Shown piece after piece: positions 8,935 through 17,390 of a stretch of 64,000 nucleotides of DNA. Under the pieces are notes generated by a model that made no database searches, was not told where the DNA came from, and saw only the letters and a list, made by a program, of their open reading frames with translations. Positions within the stretch are counted from its first letter, which is position 1; every line of letters starts with the position of its first letter. Both the position numbers and the translations under genes were made by a program. The stretch spans positions 1-64,000 of the forward strand of contig NZ_JAPJDA010000018.1 of NCBI RefSeq assembly GCF_026241755.1. Reading direction: 5' to 3'. The stretch comes from Salinimicrobium profundisediminis (GTDB lineage: Bacteria > Bacteroidota > Bacteroidia > Flavobacteriales > Flavobacteriaceae).

Positions 8935-8967
8935 AGACCTGTGAGGTTTTAAAAACCTCACAGGTCT
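8935..8967. terminator. Perfect 15-bp inverted repeat between convergent genes (GACCTGT family, copy 1)
   Basis: The arms AGACCTGTGAGGTTT and its exact reverse complement flank a 3-nt loop. It sits tail-to-tail between the methyltransferase (+) and the S9 peptidase (-). It fits a bidirectional terminator, although no long T run follows on either strand. Two related palindromes lie at 16204-16298, so it is also a member of a dispersed palindromic repeat family. Confidence 0.75.
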
Positions 8968-8974
8968 CTGTGTT

Positions 8975-11146
8975 TTAGCGTTTAGGTTCGATAACAAAAT
9001 TTTCGGGCGGAGTTGCTCCCAGCAGGTGCTCCACAAAATAATCCCAGCGGCGACGCATCATGTAGTAAGAATCTTCTCCAAACCCATGGCGGGCATTGGG
9101 AAAAATAATAAGATCAAAATCCTTATTTGCATCTATAAGCGCGTCAACAACCAGGTAAGAATTATAAGGCGGCACATTGTCATCTAATCCGCCGTGGGCC
9201 AGCAGGAGCTTTCCCTGCAGGTTTTCGGCGTAGTTCTGGTTGGCCTGCGCATCGTAATTATCTTTGCTATCGGGACCTTTGGTCATCAACCCGATATACC
9301 TCTCTCCCCAATCATCTTCGTAATTGCGGTTATCGTGGTTACCAGACTCAGCAATCCCTACCGAATAAAATTCGGGATGGCGAAACATAGCTGCAGCGGC
9401 GGCAAAACCACCTCCCGAATGCCCCCAGATCCCAACTTTTTCAGCATCTATGTAAGGATATTTTTTGGCAAGTTGTCTTATTCCGGCTTTTTGATCTTCT
9501 AAGGTGTTTCCTGAAATATCTCCGTAGCAGGCATCGTGAAAAGCTTTGGAACGACCTGGATTACACGAACCGTCAATGAGTATCACCACAAACCCCAGTT
9601 CGGCCAGTGCCTGATGATCGCTGCGTGCAGCCGAGAAATTTCGACTTCCCACACTACCTCCCTGCGGCCCCGGGTAAACATAATTCACCACCGGATACTT
9701 TTTGTTTTCATCAAGATGAGTGGGCGTGAACATGAGGCCGTAAAGATCCCACTGCCCATCTGCCGACTTTACCGTAACGGGCTGTGGCGCTTTCCAACCT
9801 ATTGCCTTTAATCGGGAAATATCTGACTCCTCTAAAATGGCAATTTTCTTTCCCTTTTTATTCCGAAGCACCGCAACAGGTGGCGTGGTTGGCGTGGAAT
9901 AACTATCAACAAAATATTCGTGATCTGGAGAAAAATAAATGTTGTGGTTGGCATTTTCGGGGGTTAGGAGTTTAAGGTTTTTTCCGCTGAAATCTACACG
10001 GTACAAATGTGAAAAATATGGATCACGCCCTGCTTCCTTACCATTGGCCTCGAAGTAAAGCACACGGTTTTTCTCGTCTACATGAAGCAGCCGGGTCACT
10101 ACAAAATCTCCTTTGGTAATTTGCTGCTTCAGTTTACCGGTGTTGAGGTCGTACAAATACAGGTGCCCCCAGTTATCCCTTTCAGAATACCAGATGATCT
10201 CGTTGCTCTTTGGCAAATATTTCCAGTTGATGCTGCCCTGCCCCGATTCATACTGAGTTTCTATAGTTTCAGTAAAAATTTCTTTTACCTCACCGGTAGC
10301 AGCATCGGCTAATTGCAGTTTGGCTTCTTTATGGTCGCGAGAAGTAGAAACAAATGCGAGTTTCGTGGCATCTTCATTCCAATAATTATCGTCAAAGGCA
10401 CCGCTGCAGGAAATATCATCACATAATGTTCCGCGGCGAGGATCGGGCTCTGTTTGCAGTTCAATCACCTTGGGGTTATCTACCTCCACAATCACACGAT
10501 GTATCTTGATCACCTCTTCATCTTCGGGCAGCGGGTATTTCCACTTTTGCAGGTTTGGAGCACCAACCTTTGTCTCCACCAGGTACATATCGCTAATGTG
10601 TCTTTGATCCTGCCTGTAGGTAGCAAGCTTTTTAGAATCGGGCGACCAGAGCACAATAGGCCTGTCACTCTTTCTCCACCCGGCATTATCTGTAGCGTAA
10701 CCAAAGTTTTCTATCCCGTCTTTGGTGAGTTGTTTTTCTTCCCCGGTTTCGAGATTGCGCAGCCACAGGTTCCAGTCTTTGATGTAAACCACCTTCTTGG
10801 CATCTGGCGACAGGATCTCATCTCGTGAAACTTCGGGCGTTGTTGTCTTTTCCTCTTTCTTCGGAAGCAACTCGGCCAAAGAAGAAGCTGTATTTTTTTT
10901 TCCTGAAGAAGGATCTACCAGTACATATTGGGTTCCTTCCGAAGTATTTATCCTATACCAGAAACGGCCATCTTCAAGCCAGGTTGGCCTTACATTACTC
11001 CGGTAAACCAGATCATTTGTATTAAAACGAAGGAATTTTGTGGCCTGCGCGTAATCTTCGACCGTAATTTGTTTGACAGGCTGTTGGGCAAAAGTGCTTA
11101 AAAACGTCAGCAAAAACAGGCTGCTCAAAAATGGGATTTTCTTCAT
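8975..11146 (-). CDS. Secreted S9 family dipeptidyl peptidase (DPP IV-like)
   Basis: A 723-residue serine peptidase. Residues 1-20 are a Sec signal peptide (MKKIPFLSSLFLLTFLSTFA, then QQ). A DPP IV N-terminal beta-propeller follows to about residue 450, then an alpha/beta-hydrolase domain. The catalytic triad is readable: Ser577 in IWGHSGGGF, an Asp in GLDDN around 655, and His687 in NARHGFGED. Such enzymes remove dipeptides from the N-terminus of peptides in the periplasm or on the surface and support protein use. The length fits the family. It is transcribed alone and converges on the glycosyltransferase operon. Whether it prefers Xaa-Pro or has broader specificity cannot be settled by eye. 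Confidence 0.92.
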   Translation of the reverse strand: MKKIPFLSSLFLLTFLSTFAQQPVKQITVEDYAQATKFLRFNTNDLVYRSNVRPTWLEDGRFWYRINTSEGTQYVLVDPSSGKKNTASSLAELLPKKEEKTTTPEVSRDEILSPDAKKVVYIKDWNLWLRNLETGEEKQLTKDGIENFGYATDNAGWRKSDRPIVLWSPDSKKLATYRQDQRHISDMYLVETKVGAPNLQKWKYPLPEDEEVIKIHRVIVEVDNPKVIELQTEPDPRRGTLCDDISCSGAFDDNYWNEDATKLAFVSTSRDHKEAKLQLADAATGEVKEIFTETIETQYESGQGSINWKYLPKSNEIIWYSERDNWGHLYLYDLNTGKLKQQITKGDFVVTRLLHVDEKNRVLYFEANGKEAGRDPYFSHLYRVDFSGKNLKLLTPENANHNIYFSPDHEYFVDSYSTPTTPPVAVLRNKKGKKIAILEESDISRLKAIGWKAPQPVTVKSADGQWDLYGLMFTPTHLDENKKYPVVNYVYPGPQGGSVGSRNFSAARSDHQALAELGFVVILIDGSCNPGRSKAFHDACYGDISGNTLEDQKAGIRQLAKKYPYIDAEKVGIWGHSGGGFAAAAAMFRHPEFYSVGIAESGNHDNRNYEDDWGERYIGLMTKGPDSKDNYDAQANQNYAENLQGKLLLAHGGLDDNVPPYNSYLVVDALIDANKDFDLIIFPNARHGFGEDSYYMMRRRWDYFVEHLLGATPPENFVIEPKR

Positions 11147-11270
11147 GATTTTACTTTAGAAAACTTCAGGGACAAGATACACAAAGTAGTTTTTGTAAAA
11201 AATACACACGTTTACCTGTCAAAAAATGCAGAATTAATTCTCTTTTGGGAAGTTTCCGTCTCAGCTTTCT

Positions 11271-11278
11271 TATTTTTG
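11271..11278 (+). promoter_or_regulatory. TAnnTTTG promoter box for lplA
   Basis: TATTTTTG matches the Bacteroidota -7 element, with a TTG at 11245-11247 about 23 nt upstream as a possible -33 element. A TTG codon at 11276 opens the longer lplA frame inside this box. Transcription would begin downstream of that codon, which supports translation from ATG 11297. Confidence 0.5.
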
Positions 11279-11296
11279 AAGAAATACTACCACAAC

Positions 11297-12277
11297 ATGC
11301 TTTGTATAAAACACCATTCTACAGACCCTTACTTCAATATAGCTACAGATGAGTATATTTTTAAACACATCAAAGAAGACTGTTTTATGCTGTGGCGCAA
11401 TGACAATGCGATCATTGTGGGCAAACACCAGAACACCCAGGCAGAGATCAACCACGACTATGTAAAGGAAAGAGGGATAAAGGTGGTAAGGCGGCTCTCT
11501 GGTGGCGGTGCAGTGTATCACGACCTGGGCAACCTTAACTTCTCGTTTACCCGCACGGGCGAGAATTATGAAATGATAGATTTTGAACGTTACACGCGGC
11601 CAATCATTGCGGTGCTGAAGGAACTGGGAGTGAACGCAAAATTTGAAGGCCGTAATGACCTCACCATTGAAGGGAAGAAATTTTCGGGCAACGCCGAGCA
11701 CGTTTTTAAGAACAAGGTGCTGCATCACGGCACGCTGCTCTTTTCTTCAGAAATGACAGATGTGAGCGGGGCGCTTAAGATCAACCCTTTAAAATACAAG
11801 GATAGAGGCGTAAAATCGGTTCCCAACCGCGTGACCAATATCAGCGATCACCTTCCCGAAAAAATTAGTCTTGATGAGTTTACCAATAAGATTATGGATT
11901 ACATTATCCACAATTTTGAAGATGCGCGACTTTACGAATTCACCGATGAAGATTTGGCTGCAATCCAGAAGATAAGGGATGAAAAATACAGCACCTGGGA
12001 ATGGAATTTTGGCTACTCGCCCGACTATAATTTTAAGCAGGGCGCCCGCACTCCCGGCGGCACTGTAGAGATGAATATGAACGTGACCAATGGGATCATT
12101 CAAAAGGTGAAGATTACCGGCGATTTTTTCCATATTCGCGATATAGGCCCCATAGAAGAAGCCCTTGAGAATACCCGGCACGAAGAAAAGATGATTCGGC
12201 AAAAATTATCTCAGTTTGACCTGGGAGAATATTTCAACAAGATTAGCGAAGATGACCTTGTGGCAATCATGTTTTAA
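11297..12277 (+). CDS. lplA: Lipoate--protein ligase A
   Basis: A 326-residue lipoate-protein ligase. It activates lipoate with ATP and attaches it to the lysine of E2 and GcvH domains. The signature RRLSGGGAVYHDLGN is at about residues 65-79, and KFSGNAEHVFKNKVLHHGTL carries the Lys expected to bind the lipoyl-AMP. A C-terminal accessory domain follows (WNFGYSPDYNFKQGARTPGG), so it is the full two-domain form. The frame extends upstream to TTG 11276, but a TAnnTTTG promoter box covers that codon and the conserved protein starts at MLCIKHHSTDPYFNIATDEY, so ATG 11297 is preferred. It is followed 24 nt later by a CNNM-type protein and is probably the first gene of a plus-strand run to 15719. 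Confidence 0.93.
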   Translation: MLCIKHHSTDPYFNIATDEYIFKHIKEDCFMLWRNDNAIIVGKHQNTQAEINHDYVKERGIKVVRRLSGGGAVYHDLGNLNFSFTRTGENYEMIDFERYTRPIIAVLKELGVNAKFEGRNDLTIEGKKFSGNAEHVFKNKVLHHGTLLFSSEMTDVSGALKINPLKYKDRGVKSVPNRVTNISDHLPEKISLDEFTNKIMDYIIHNFEDARLYEFTDEDLAAIQKIRDEKYSTWEWNFGYSPDYNFKQGARTPGGTVEMNMNVTNGIIQKVKITGDFFHIRDIGPIEEALENTRHEEKMIRQKLSQFDLGEYFNKISEDDLVAIMF

Positions 12278-12301
12278 AGATTACTAACCAAAAAAACCTG
12301 A

Positions 12302-13393
12302 ATGGAATTACTTATTTTATATGCGGTCCTTGCCATTTTCTTTTCTTTCATGTGCTCTATCCTGGAGGCAGCTTTTTTGAGCTTTACACCCTCATTTCTC
12401 AAGATAAAACTGAGAGAGGGCAAAGGTTACGCCCGCACGCTCACCAAATTTAAACAAGACGTTGACAAGCCTTTAATCGCCATTCTCACCATTAACACCA
12501 TCGCACACACCGTGGGTGCAATTCTTGTGGGGGTGCAGGCAGAGAAAGTATATGGCGACGGCGGTAACGCAGTGGGAATAGTTTCGGCTATAATGACCCT
12601 TGCGATTTTAATTGTTTCTGAAATAATCCCGAAAACCATTGGCGCCACCTACTGGAAAAATCTTGGGAATTTTACTGCGAAATCCCTTACGGCTTTTATT
12701 ATCCCGTTAAAATACAGCGGTGTGCTGTGGCTCATGATGCTCACTACAAAACTCATTGGGAAATCGGCACACGTGTCTTCCATGAGCCGGGAAGAATTCA
12801 TTGCAATTACCGATGTAGCCGAAGAAGAAGGGGTTTTTGAAGAGCAGGAAACCACCGTGATCAAGAACATGCTCCTGTTCAAAAAAGTGAAGGCCAAAGA
12901 TGTGATGACCCCTTTCTCTGTTGCCGTGACCGAAGATGAAAACAGAAGTATAGAAGATTTTCACAGGGAGCATCGAAATTTGAAGTTTTCGCGTATTCCG
13001 TTGTATGACAAGAGGCAGAATAACATTACAGGATTTGTCTTAAAAGATGATATCCTTGAAGAAATGGTAGATCAAAAAGGGCCCGAGCCTCTTAGCACTT
13101 TAAAGAGGAACATCCCCATGACTTCTGAAGATACGCCAATTCCGCAGTTATTCAATCGTTTTATACAGGAGAGAACACATCTCGCCATGGTGGTAGATCA
13201 CTATGGTAACACTATTGGTCTTGTTACTATGGAAGACATTATTGAAACCCTCATGGGGCTGGAGATTATGGACGAGAGCGACAACGTACAGGATATGCAG
13301 GTACTGGCCCGTGAAAACTGGGAAAAAAGAGCCCGTAAACTGGGACTTTTAAAGCAGGATCAGTCTAATATCAACGAAAAGAGCAATGAATAA
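12302..13393 (+). CDS. CNNM/HlyC/CorC-type membrane protein with CBS pair
   Basis: A 363-residue integral membrane protein. The first ~190 residues form the CNNM (DUF21) transmembrane domain with several hydrophobic helices and the conserved SEIIPKTIGATYW. A CBS-domain pair follows (VMTPFSVAVTEDENRSIED; RTHLAMVVDHYGNTIGLVTM, then EDIIETLMG). The protein ends soon after the second CBS domain and lacks the CorC/HlyC C-terminal domain of longer relatives. Family members are linked to magnesium or cobalt transport and resistance; older annotation as hemolysin is misleading. The following ogt gene starts 8 nt before its stop, so the two are translationally coupled. Confidence 0.88.
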   Translation: MELLILYAVLAIFFSFMCSILEAAFLSFTPSFLKIKLREGKGYARTLTKFKQDVDKPLIAILTINTIAHTVGAILVGVQAEKVYGDGGNAVGIVSAIMTLAILIVSEIIPKTIGATYWKNLGNFTAKSLTAFIIPLKYSGVLWLMMLTTKLIGKSAHVSSMSREEFIAITDVAEEEGVFEEQETTVIKNMLLFKKVKAKDVMTPFSVAVTEDENRSIEDFHREHRNLKFSRIPLYDKRQNNITGFVLKDDILEEMVDQKGPEPLSTLKRNIPMTSEDTPIPQLFNRFIQERTHLAMVVDHYGNTIGLVTMEDIIETLMGLEIMDESDNVQDMQVLARENWEKRARKLGLLKQDQSNINEKSNE

Positions 13394-13862
13394 AGCTTCG
13401 GTAAAAACGCCGCTCGGAAATGCAATTTTTGAAGGGGATGCCAATGGGATCTCAAAGCTTTATCTCACCGAAGAAATATCCGAAACAACTTCAGTTTCTA
13501 CGCCATTTCTTCAGGAGGCGAAAGAGCAGCTTCAGCAGTATTTTTCGGGGGAGCTGCAGCAATTTGATCTTAAGCTTAATCCGCAGGGTACAGATTTTCA
13601 GAAGAGGGTGTGGCAGGCCCTGCAAAACATCCCGTATGGCAAGACTGCTTCTTACATGGAGCTGGCGAAGAAACTTGGCGACCCATTGGCGATAAGAGCC
13701 GTGGCAGCAGCAAATGGAAAGAACCCGCTGTGGATCCTGGTTCCCTGCCATAGAGTAATTGGCAGTGACGGATCCCTGACAGGATATGCCGGCGGACTGT
13801 GGCGAAAAAAGTGGTTGCTGGATCACGAACAGCCGTCTAAACAACAAAGCCTTGCGCTATGA
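13386..13862 (+). CDS. ogt: Methylated-DNA--[protein]-cysteine S-methyltransferase
   Basis: A 158-residue suicide DNA-repair protein that moves the alkyl group from O6-alkylguanine to its own cysteine. The active site PCHRVIGSDGSLTGYAGGLW is complete with Cys121. The helix-turn-helix region GTDFQKRVWQALQNIPYGKT is typical, and RAVAAANGKNP carries the arginine finger segment. The N-terminal domain is short, as in Ogt. It overlaps the CNNM gene by 8 nt and the next gene by 4 nt (ATGA). It is cytoplasmic. Confidence 0.94.
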   Translation: MNKASVKTPLGNAIFEGDANGISKLYLTEEISETTSVSTPFLQEAKEQLQQYFSGELQQFDLKLNPQGTDFQKRVWQALQNIPYGKTASYMELAKKLGDPLAIRAVAAANGKNPLWILVPCHRVIGSDGSLTGYAGGLWRKKWLLDHEQPSKQQSLAL

Positions 13863-15043
13863 GAGGTGTCAAAAAAGGCATTTTTGGAACCCTTCTTTTC
13901 CTGGCGCTTGTCGTTGGCCTTATCTACCTGTTCAATTTTGATTATATCTTCAAAGGCATTCAGTCTACTTATTTGCAGGGGCATCTTACCGCCCACATTG
14001 ATGATCATAAATTCTTTGACAACCGCAAAATAGAAGCCGGAACGCCCCAACCGTGGCCACAGCACAAGAATTACAACCAATTTGATCTTTCAAAAGAACT
14101 TCAGGAGAAGAATAAAACCGCCGAAACCATTGCTTTTTTGATCATCAAAAATGACAGCATCCTGTACGAAAGCTATTCTAAAGAATACGGGCCGCTCTCG
14201 CACACCAACTCTTTTTCGGTCGCAAAAAGCCTCGTGGCAGCAATGCTTGGAAAAGCCATTTTTGAAGGTCATATCAAGAACCTCGATCAACCGGTAGCCG
14301 ACTTTTTTCCGCAGTTTGATGAAAGGCTCAAGTTGCGCCATCTTGTGTCAATGTCTTCAGGTTTAAACTGGGATGAAGATTATTACAATCCTTTTTCCAT
14401 GACCATTAGAGCCTATCTTGATGACAATATCAGGCAAATCGTCATGGATCTGGAAGTGGTAGAAGAACCCGGAAAGGACTTTAAATACCTGAGCGGCAAC
14501 ACGCTGCTGCTTGCTATGGTTTTGGAAAAAGCAACGGGAAAAAATGTTTCTGAATACCTGAGTGAAAGCTACTGGAAACCCATGGGCATGGAGACTTACG
14601 CACTTTGGCAGCTGGACAGCGAAGAAAGCGGCATGGAAAAAGCCTATTGCTGTATCGCTTCAAATGCTCGCGATTTTGCCCGCTTCGGAAAGCTTTACAA
14701 TGACTTCGGAAAATGGAACGGAAAACCACTGCTGGATTCGGTTTATGTGGCAGAATCAATTCGGCCGCAGCTGAAGGATTATCCACATTACGGGCTGGGC
14801 ATCTGGCTTGAGGAATTTAAAGGGCAGCAAGTGTTTTACTTCCGCGGAATACTGGGACAGTATGTGATCGTACTTCCGAAGAAAAATATCATCATAGTAA
14901 GATTGGGGCACGAAGGCGGAGAAGTTCCTGAAGATAAAGAACATCCCAATGATTTTTATTTTTATCTTGAGGAGGTGTTAAACACCCTTGAAGCTCATGA
15001 TCAAGAAAATAGCGCTGCGCAACCTGCTGTTCCTGGACATTGA
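13859..15043 (+). CDS. Serine hydrolase, beta-lactamase/class C-like, membrane-anchored
   Basis: A 394-residue serine hydrolase of the beta-lactamase/PBP-like fold. An N-terminal hydrophobic segment at about residues 7-27 anchors or exports it. The nucleophile motif SxxK is SVAK at 120-123, and the second motif is KYLSGN around 209-214. GHEGGEVPEDKEHPNDFYFY stands at the C-terminus where the third motif (HxG or KTG) is expected. Members include esterases and D-aminopeptidases; true beta-lactamase activity is not implied. It is coupled to ogt by an ATGA overlap. The C-terminal ~16 codons overlap the start of the exonuclease gene. Confidence 0.88.
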   Translation: MRGVKKGIFGTLLFLALVVGLIYLFNFDYIFKGIQSTYLQGHLTAHIDDHKFFDNRKIEAGTPQPWPQHKNYNQFDLSKELQEKNKTAETIAFLIIKNDSILYESYSKEYGPLSHTNSFSVAKSLVAAMLGKAIFEGHIKNLDQPVADFFPQFDERLKLRHLVSMSSGLNWDEDYYNPFSMTIRAYLDDNIRQIVMDLEVVEEPGKDFKYLSGNTLLLAMVLEKATGKNVSEYLSESYWKPMGMETYALWQLDSEESGMEKAYCCIASNARDFARFGKLYNDFGKWNGKPLLDSVYVAESIRPQLKDYPHYGLGIWLEEFKGQQVFYFRGILGQYVIVLPKKNIIIVRLGHEGGEVPEDKEHPNDFYFYLEEVLNTLEAHDQENSAAQPAVPGH

Positions 15044-15719
15044 AACAGTTCCCGAAAATGCCACTTTTGCCGAACTTTCTGAAGAAAAACAGAAGTTATG
15101 GGAAGCAAAATCTCAATACCAGCGCAAAGAAGAATTTTCTCCCGAAGAGTTTTACGACCGGGCCGGAATCTGGGCCGAATTTGGAAAGATTGTTTGTATT
15201 TCGGTAGGGTATTTCGCTTTTCAGGGAGAGAAAAGAACTTTTAGGACAACAACCTTCTGCGGAGAGGAAAAAGAGCTACTAACAGCCTTTAAAGGCCTTA
15301 TTGAAAGGCATTTTGGCCGACCCCAACACCTGCTCTGCGCCCATAACGGGAAAGAATTCGATTTCCCTTACATTGCCCGGAGAATGCTTATTCACAATAT
15401 TGAACTGCCCAACAAACTTAACCTCTTTGGAAAAAAGCCGTGGGAAGTGCCACATTTAGACACCCTCGAATTGTGGAAATTTGGAGATCACAAACACTAC
15501 ACCTCGCTAAAACTTCTTTGTAATGTACTGGGAATACCTTCTCCCAAAGAAGATATTGACGGCAGCCAGGTATGCAAGGTGTTTTATGAAGAAGGTGACC
15601 TAAGCAGGATAGTTTCGTACTGCGAGAGAGATGTGGTGGCCATTGCGCAGGTAATACTTAGGCTAAGGCAGGAGCCGCTTCTTGAAAGTGACGAAATTAT
15701 GCATGTGGAGATTCCTTAA
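14997..15719 (+). CDS. DnaQ-like 3'-5' exonuclease (PolB exonuclease-like)
   Basis: A 240-residue exonuclease of the DEDDy type. Exo I is FLDIETVPE with Asp14 and Glu16, Exo II is AHNGKEFDFPYI, and Exo III is YCERDVVA (Tyr-x-x-x-Asp). It resembles the stand-alone predicted exonucleases related to the proofreading domain of family B polymerases. The frame opens at a TTG (14988), but ATG 14997 gives a sensible start. It overlaps the preceding gene by 47 nt, and a GGAGG sequence about 25 nt upstream lies within that gene. It is the last gene of this run; a 13-bp hairpin follows at 15773-15801. Confidence 0.85.
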   Translation: MIKKIALRNLLFLDIETVPENATFAELSEEKQKLWEAKSQYQRKEEFSPEEFYDRAGIWAEFGKIVCISVGYFAFQGEKRTFRTTTFCGEEKELLTAFKGLIERHFGRPQHLLCAHNGKEFDFPYIARRMLIHNIELPNKLNLFGKKPWEVPHLDTLELWKFGDHKHYTSLKLLCNVLGIPSPKEDIDGSQVCKVFYEEGDLSRIVSYCERDVVAIAQVILRLRQEPLLESDEIMHVEIP

Positions 15720-15772
15720 GGAACTGTTATTTATCCTACTGCCTGTCAAAGTTTTAGTATATTTAAAATAGA

Positions 15773-15801
15773 GAGTCTCAAAAATGCCATTTTTGAGACT
15801 C
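15773..15801 (+). terminator. 13-bp hairpin after the exonuclease gene
   Basis: Arms GAGTCTCAAAAAT and ATTTTTGAGACTC enclose a GCC loop. It lies 53 nt after the exonuclease stop and 31 nt before the next gene. There is no downstream T run, so termination may be weak; it could also act in processing. It contains the recurrent word TCAAAAATGCCATTTTTGA. Confidence 0.55.
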
Positions 15802-15832
15802 CTTACGGAATGTTTAACCTAACGAACCTGTT

Positions 15833-16195
15833 ATGTATTTATACGTAGAACAATGGAATGTAACCAAGGACTGGATGGATCTTTCTAAAGAAGACCGTCG
15901 GGCCTACATGAATAAAGTTAAAGATGCCATTGATAAAATGAGTGGTGCCGGGGTAGAGAACGTCGGTTGGGCCATGAATGATGAGCATACCCCTTACCGA
16001 AGTGACTATCGCTATTTTGCAATTTGGAAACTGCCAAACCTTGAAGCCGTGGAACAGTTTGAAGACGGAATTGAAGAAGCCCACTGGCATAAATATTTTA
16101 GCCAGGTTAACACCCGCGGAAAGCTGCTCCCTTTAAATGAAGCTATGGATTTTCTTGTGAATCTTGAAAAACATTCGACTTCTATTTTGGATTAA
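15833..16195 (+). CDS. Small conserved-looking protein of unknown function
   Basis: A 120-residue soluble protein that I do not recognise with certainty. It has no signal peptide or membrane helix. Notable blocks are EQWNVTKDWMDLSKEDRRAY, EHTPYRSDYRYFAIWKLPNL and HWHKYFSQVNTRG, with many aromatic and acidic residues. The alternation looks like a small alpha/beta (ferredoxin-like) domain of the kind seen in stress-type dimeric barrel proteins; that is a guess from pattern. It is a single gene with a hairpin before it and two palindromes after it. Codon use is like its neighbours, so it looks like a real gene. Confidence 0.7.
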   Translation: MYLYVEQWNVTKDWMDLSKEDRRAYMNKVKDAIDKMSGAGVENVGWAMNDEHTPYRSDYRYFAIWKLPNLEAVEQFEDGIEEAHWHKYFSQVNTRGKLLPLNEAMDFLVNLEKHSTSILD

Positions 16196-16203
16196 ATTCA
16201 AGT

Positions 16204-16236
16204 GACCTGCAAGGTCTTTTTTAGACCTTGTAGGTC
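16204..16236. repeat. GACCTGT-family palindrome, copy 2
   Basis: Arms GACCTGCAAGGTCT and AGACCTTGTAGGTC enclose a 5-T loop, with one G-T position. It lies between the convergent small-protein gene (+) and scoB (-), where a bidirectional terminator would be expected. Confidence 0.7.
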
Positions 16237-16265
16237 TGAATGAAGTATACTTTACCAGAAAAAAC

Positions 16266-16298
16266 AGACCTGTAAGGTTTTGAAAACCCTGCAGGTCT
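16266..16298. repeat. GACCTGT-family palindrome, copy 3
   Basis: Arms AGACCTGTAAGGTTTT and AAAACCCTGCAGGTCT surround a single G, with two imperfect positions, and TTTTCTTTT follows on the plus strand. The core matches the palindromes at 8935-8967 and 16204-16236. It may end transcription from the plus-strand gene. Confidence 0.7.
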
Positions 16299-16305
16299 TT
16301 TTCTT

Positions 16306-16959
16306 TTATAGTTTCATCTCCGGAATTTCTCCTTCGACTATTAAAGTCCCTTCGGTTGCCTTCTGAATTTCTTCTACACTCACTCCCGGTGCTCTTTCAA
16401 GCAGCTTAAATCCTTTCCCGGTCACCTCGATCACTGCAAGGTTAGTTACAATTTTGGTAACACAGCCTACTCCTGTGAGTGGCAGGGAACATTTTTTCAG
16501 CAGCTTTGATTCCCCTGCGCGATTGGTATGCATCATGGCCACAATGATATTTTCGGCACTGGCAACAAGATCCATGGCACCGCCCATTCCTTTCACCATT
16601 TTCCCCGGAATCTTCCAGTTGGCAATGTCGCCGTTCTCGGCCACTTCCATGGCTCCCAGGATAGTGAGATCTACATGCTGACCGCGTATCATCCCAAAGC
16701 TCATAGCCGAGTCAAAATAACTGGCGCCGGGTAAGGCAGTGATAGTTTGTTTACCGGCGTTGATAAGATCGGGGTCTTCTTCGCCTTCAAAAGGAAAAGG
16801 TCCCATGCCCAGAATTCCGTTTTCACTTTGAAACTCCACCTCTATATCATCACGCACAAAATTGGCTACCAAAGTAGGAATCCCAATTCCGAGATTGACG
16901 TAGTAGCCGTCTTTTACTTCCTGTGCTATTCTTTTTGCAATTCCGTTTTTATCTAACAT
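16306..16959 (-). CDS. scoB: 3-oxoacid CoA-transferase subunit B
   Basis: A 217-residue beta subunit of a heterodimeric CoA-transferase that moves CoA between succinyl-CoA and a 3-oxoacid such as acetoacetate. The catalytic glutamate is Glu46 in EFQSENGILGMGPFPFEG. NLGIGIPTLVANFV, GGAMDLVASAENIIVAMMHT and the C-terminal APGVSVEEIQKATEGTL are all typical. Its partner scoA lies upstream at 17424-18122. In most genomes the two are adjacent or overlapping; here 464 nt separate them, and a four-helix-bundle ORF fills that space. Confidence 0.93.
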   Translation of the reverse strand: MLDKNGIAKRIAQEVKDGYYVNLGIGIPTLVANFVRDDIEVEFQSENGILGMGPFPFEGEEDPDLINAGKQTITALPGASYFDSAMSFGMIRGQHVDLTILGAMEVAENGDIANWKIPGKMVKGMGGAMDLVASAENIIVAMMHTNRAGESKLLKKCSLPLTGVGCVTKIVTNLAVIEVTGKGFKLLERAPGVSVEEIQKATEGTLIVEGEIPEMKL

Positions 16960-16965
16960 TTGTAT

Positions 16966-17000
16966 AATTTGAAGATTTGTGGATTTGAAGATTTGAAGAT
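16966..17000. repeat. Left octamer array of the scoA/scoB insert
   Basis: Four direct 8-nt units of consensus ATTTGAAR run from 6 nt upstream of the scoB start up to the stop codon of the four-helix-bundle gene. The array is inverted relative to the one at 17391-17416; the innermost 19 nt match its reverse complement at 17 positions. Confidence 0.8.
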
Positions 17001-17353
17001 TACTTTTTCTTACTTGTAGAAATGATTTTGGTAATGATCCTAATGATAGATTTTAGTTCTTTAGGCAATTCTGGATTAGGATCTGGATAATGAGGCGAGG
17101 CCTTACATAATCTTAGCCAATAGTCTGTCTCATCCGATTCCTTGGCTGCAATTTTAAATTTATGAATAAAATCAGCATTACTCTCGGCATTCTGAGCCTC
17201 CCAAACGTTTGCACCAATAGAAGTTCCGCTCCTGAAGAGCTGTGAAGCCATTTCGTACTTATGGAGAGATCGCAATTTTTCTGAATAATCAATAGCTTCT
17301 AAAGCAAAATTGAAGGTTTTGTCAACAATCAAATTCTCTTTGTCATCTCTCAT
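17000..17353 (-). CDS. Four-helix-bundle protein, S23/23S rRNA-IVS protein family (copy 1)
   Basis: A 117-residue all-helical protein of the family found in 23S rRNA intervening sequences and structurally related to Avd of diversity-generating retroelements. Typical blocks are FNFALEAIDYSEKLRSLHKY, LFRSGTSIGANVWEAQNAES and FIHKFKIAAKESDETDYWLR. It lies between scoA and scoB in the same direction. The stop codon lies at the edge of an array of ATTTGAAR octamers, and the inverse array lies upstream of its start, so the gene seems to have arrived as a unit. The molecular role of the family is poorly known; nucleic-acid binding has been suggested. It is 40-45% similar by eye to the copy at 40364-40702. 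Confidence 0.88.
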   Translation of the reverse strand: MRDDKENLIVDKTFNFALEAIDYSEKLRSLHKYEMASQLFRSGTSIGANVWEAQNAESNADFIHKFKIAAKESDETDYWLRLCKASPHYPDPNPELPKELKSIIRIITKIISTSKKK

Positions 17354-17390
17354 AAGTGCTAGTTTTAAAATTTCATTTTCAAATCATCTC

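Noticed and set aside
12302-13393. Hemolysin
   Set aside because: The CNNM plus CBS layout is that of ion-transport-related proteins; the hemolysin label is a historical name only.
13859-15043. Beta-lactamase resistance gene
   Set aside because: The SxxK and Tyr motifs only prove the serine-hydrolase fold; sequence and context do not support antibiotic resistance.
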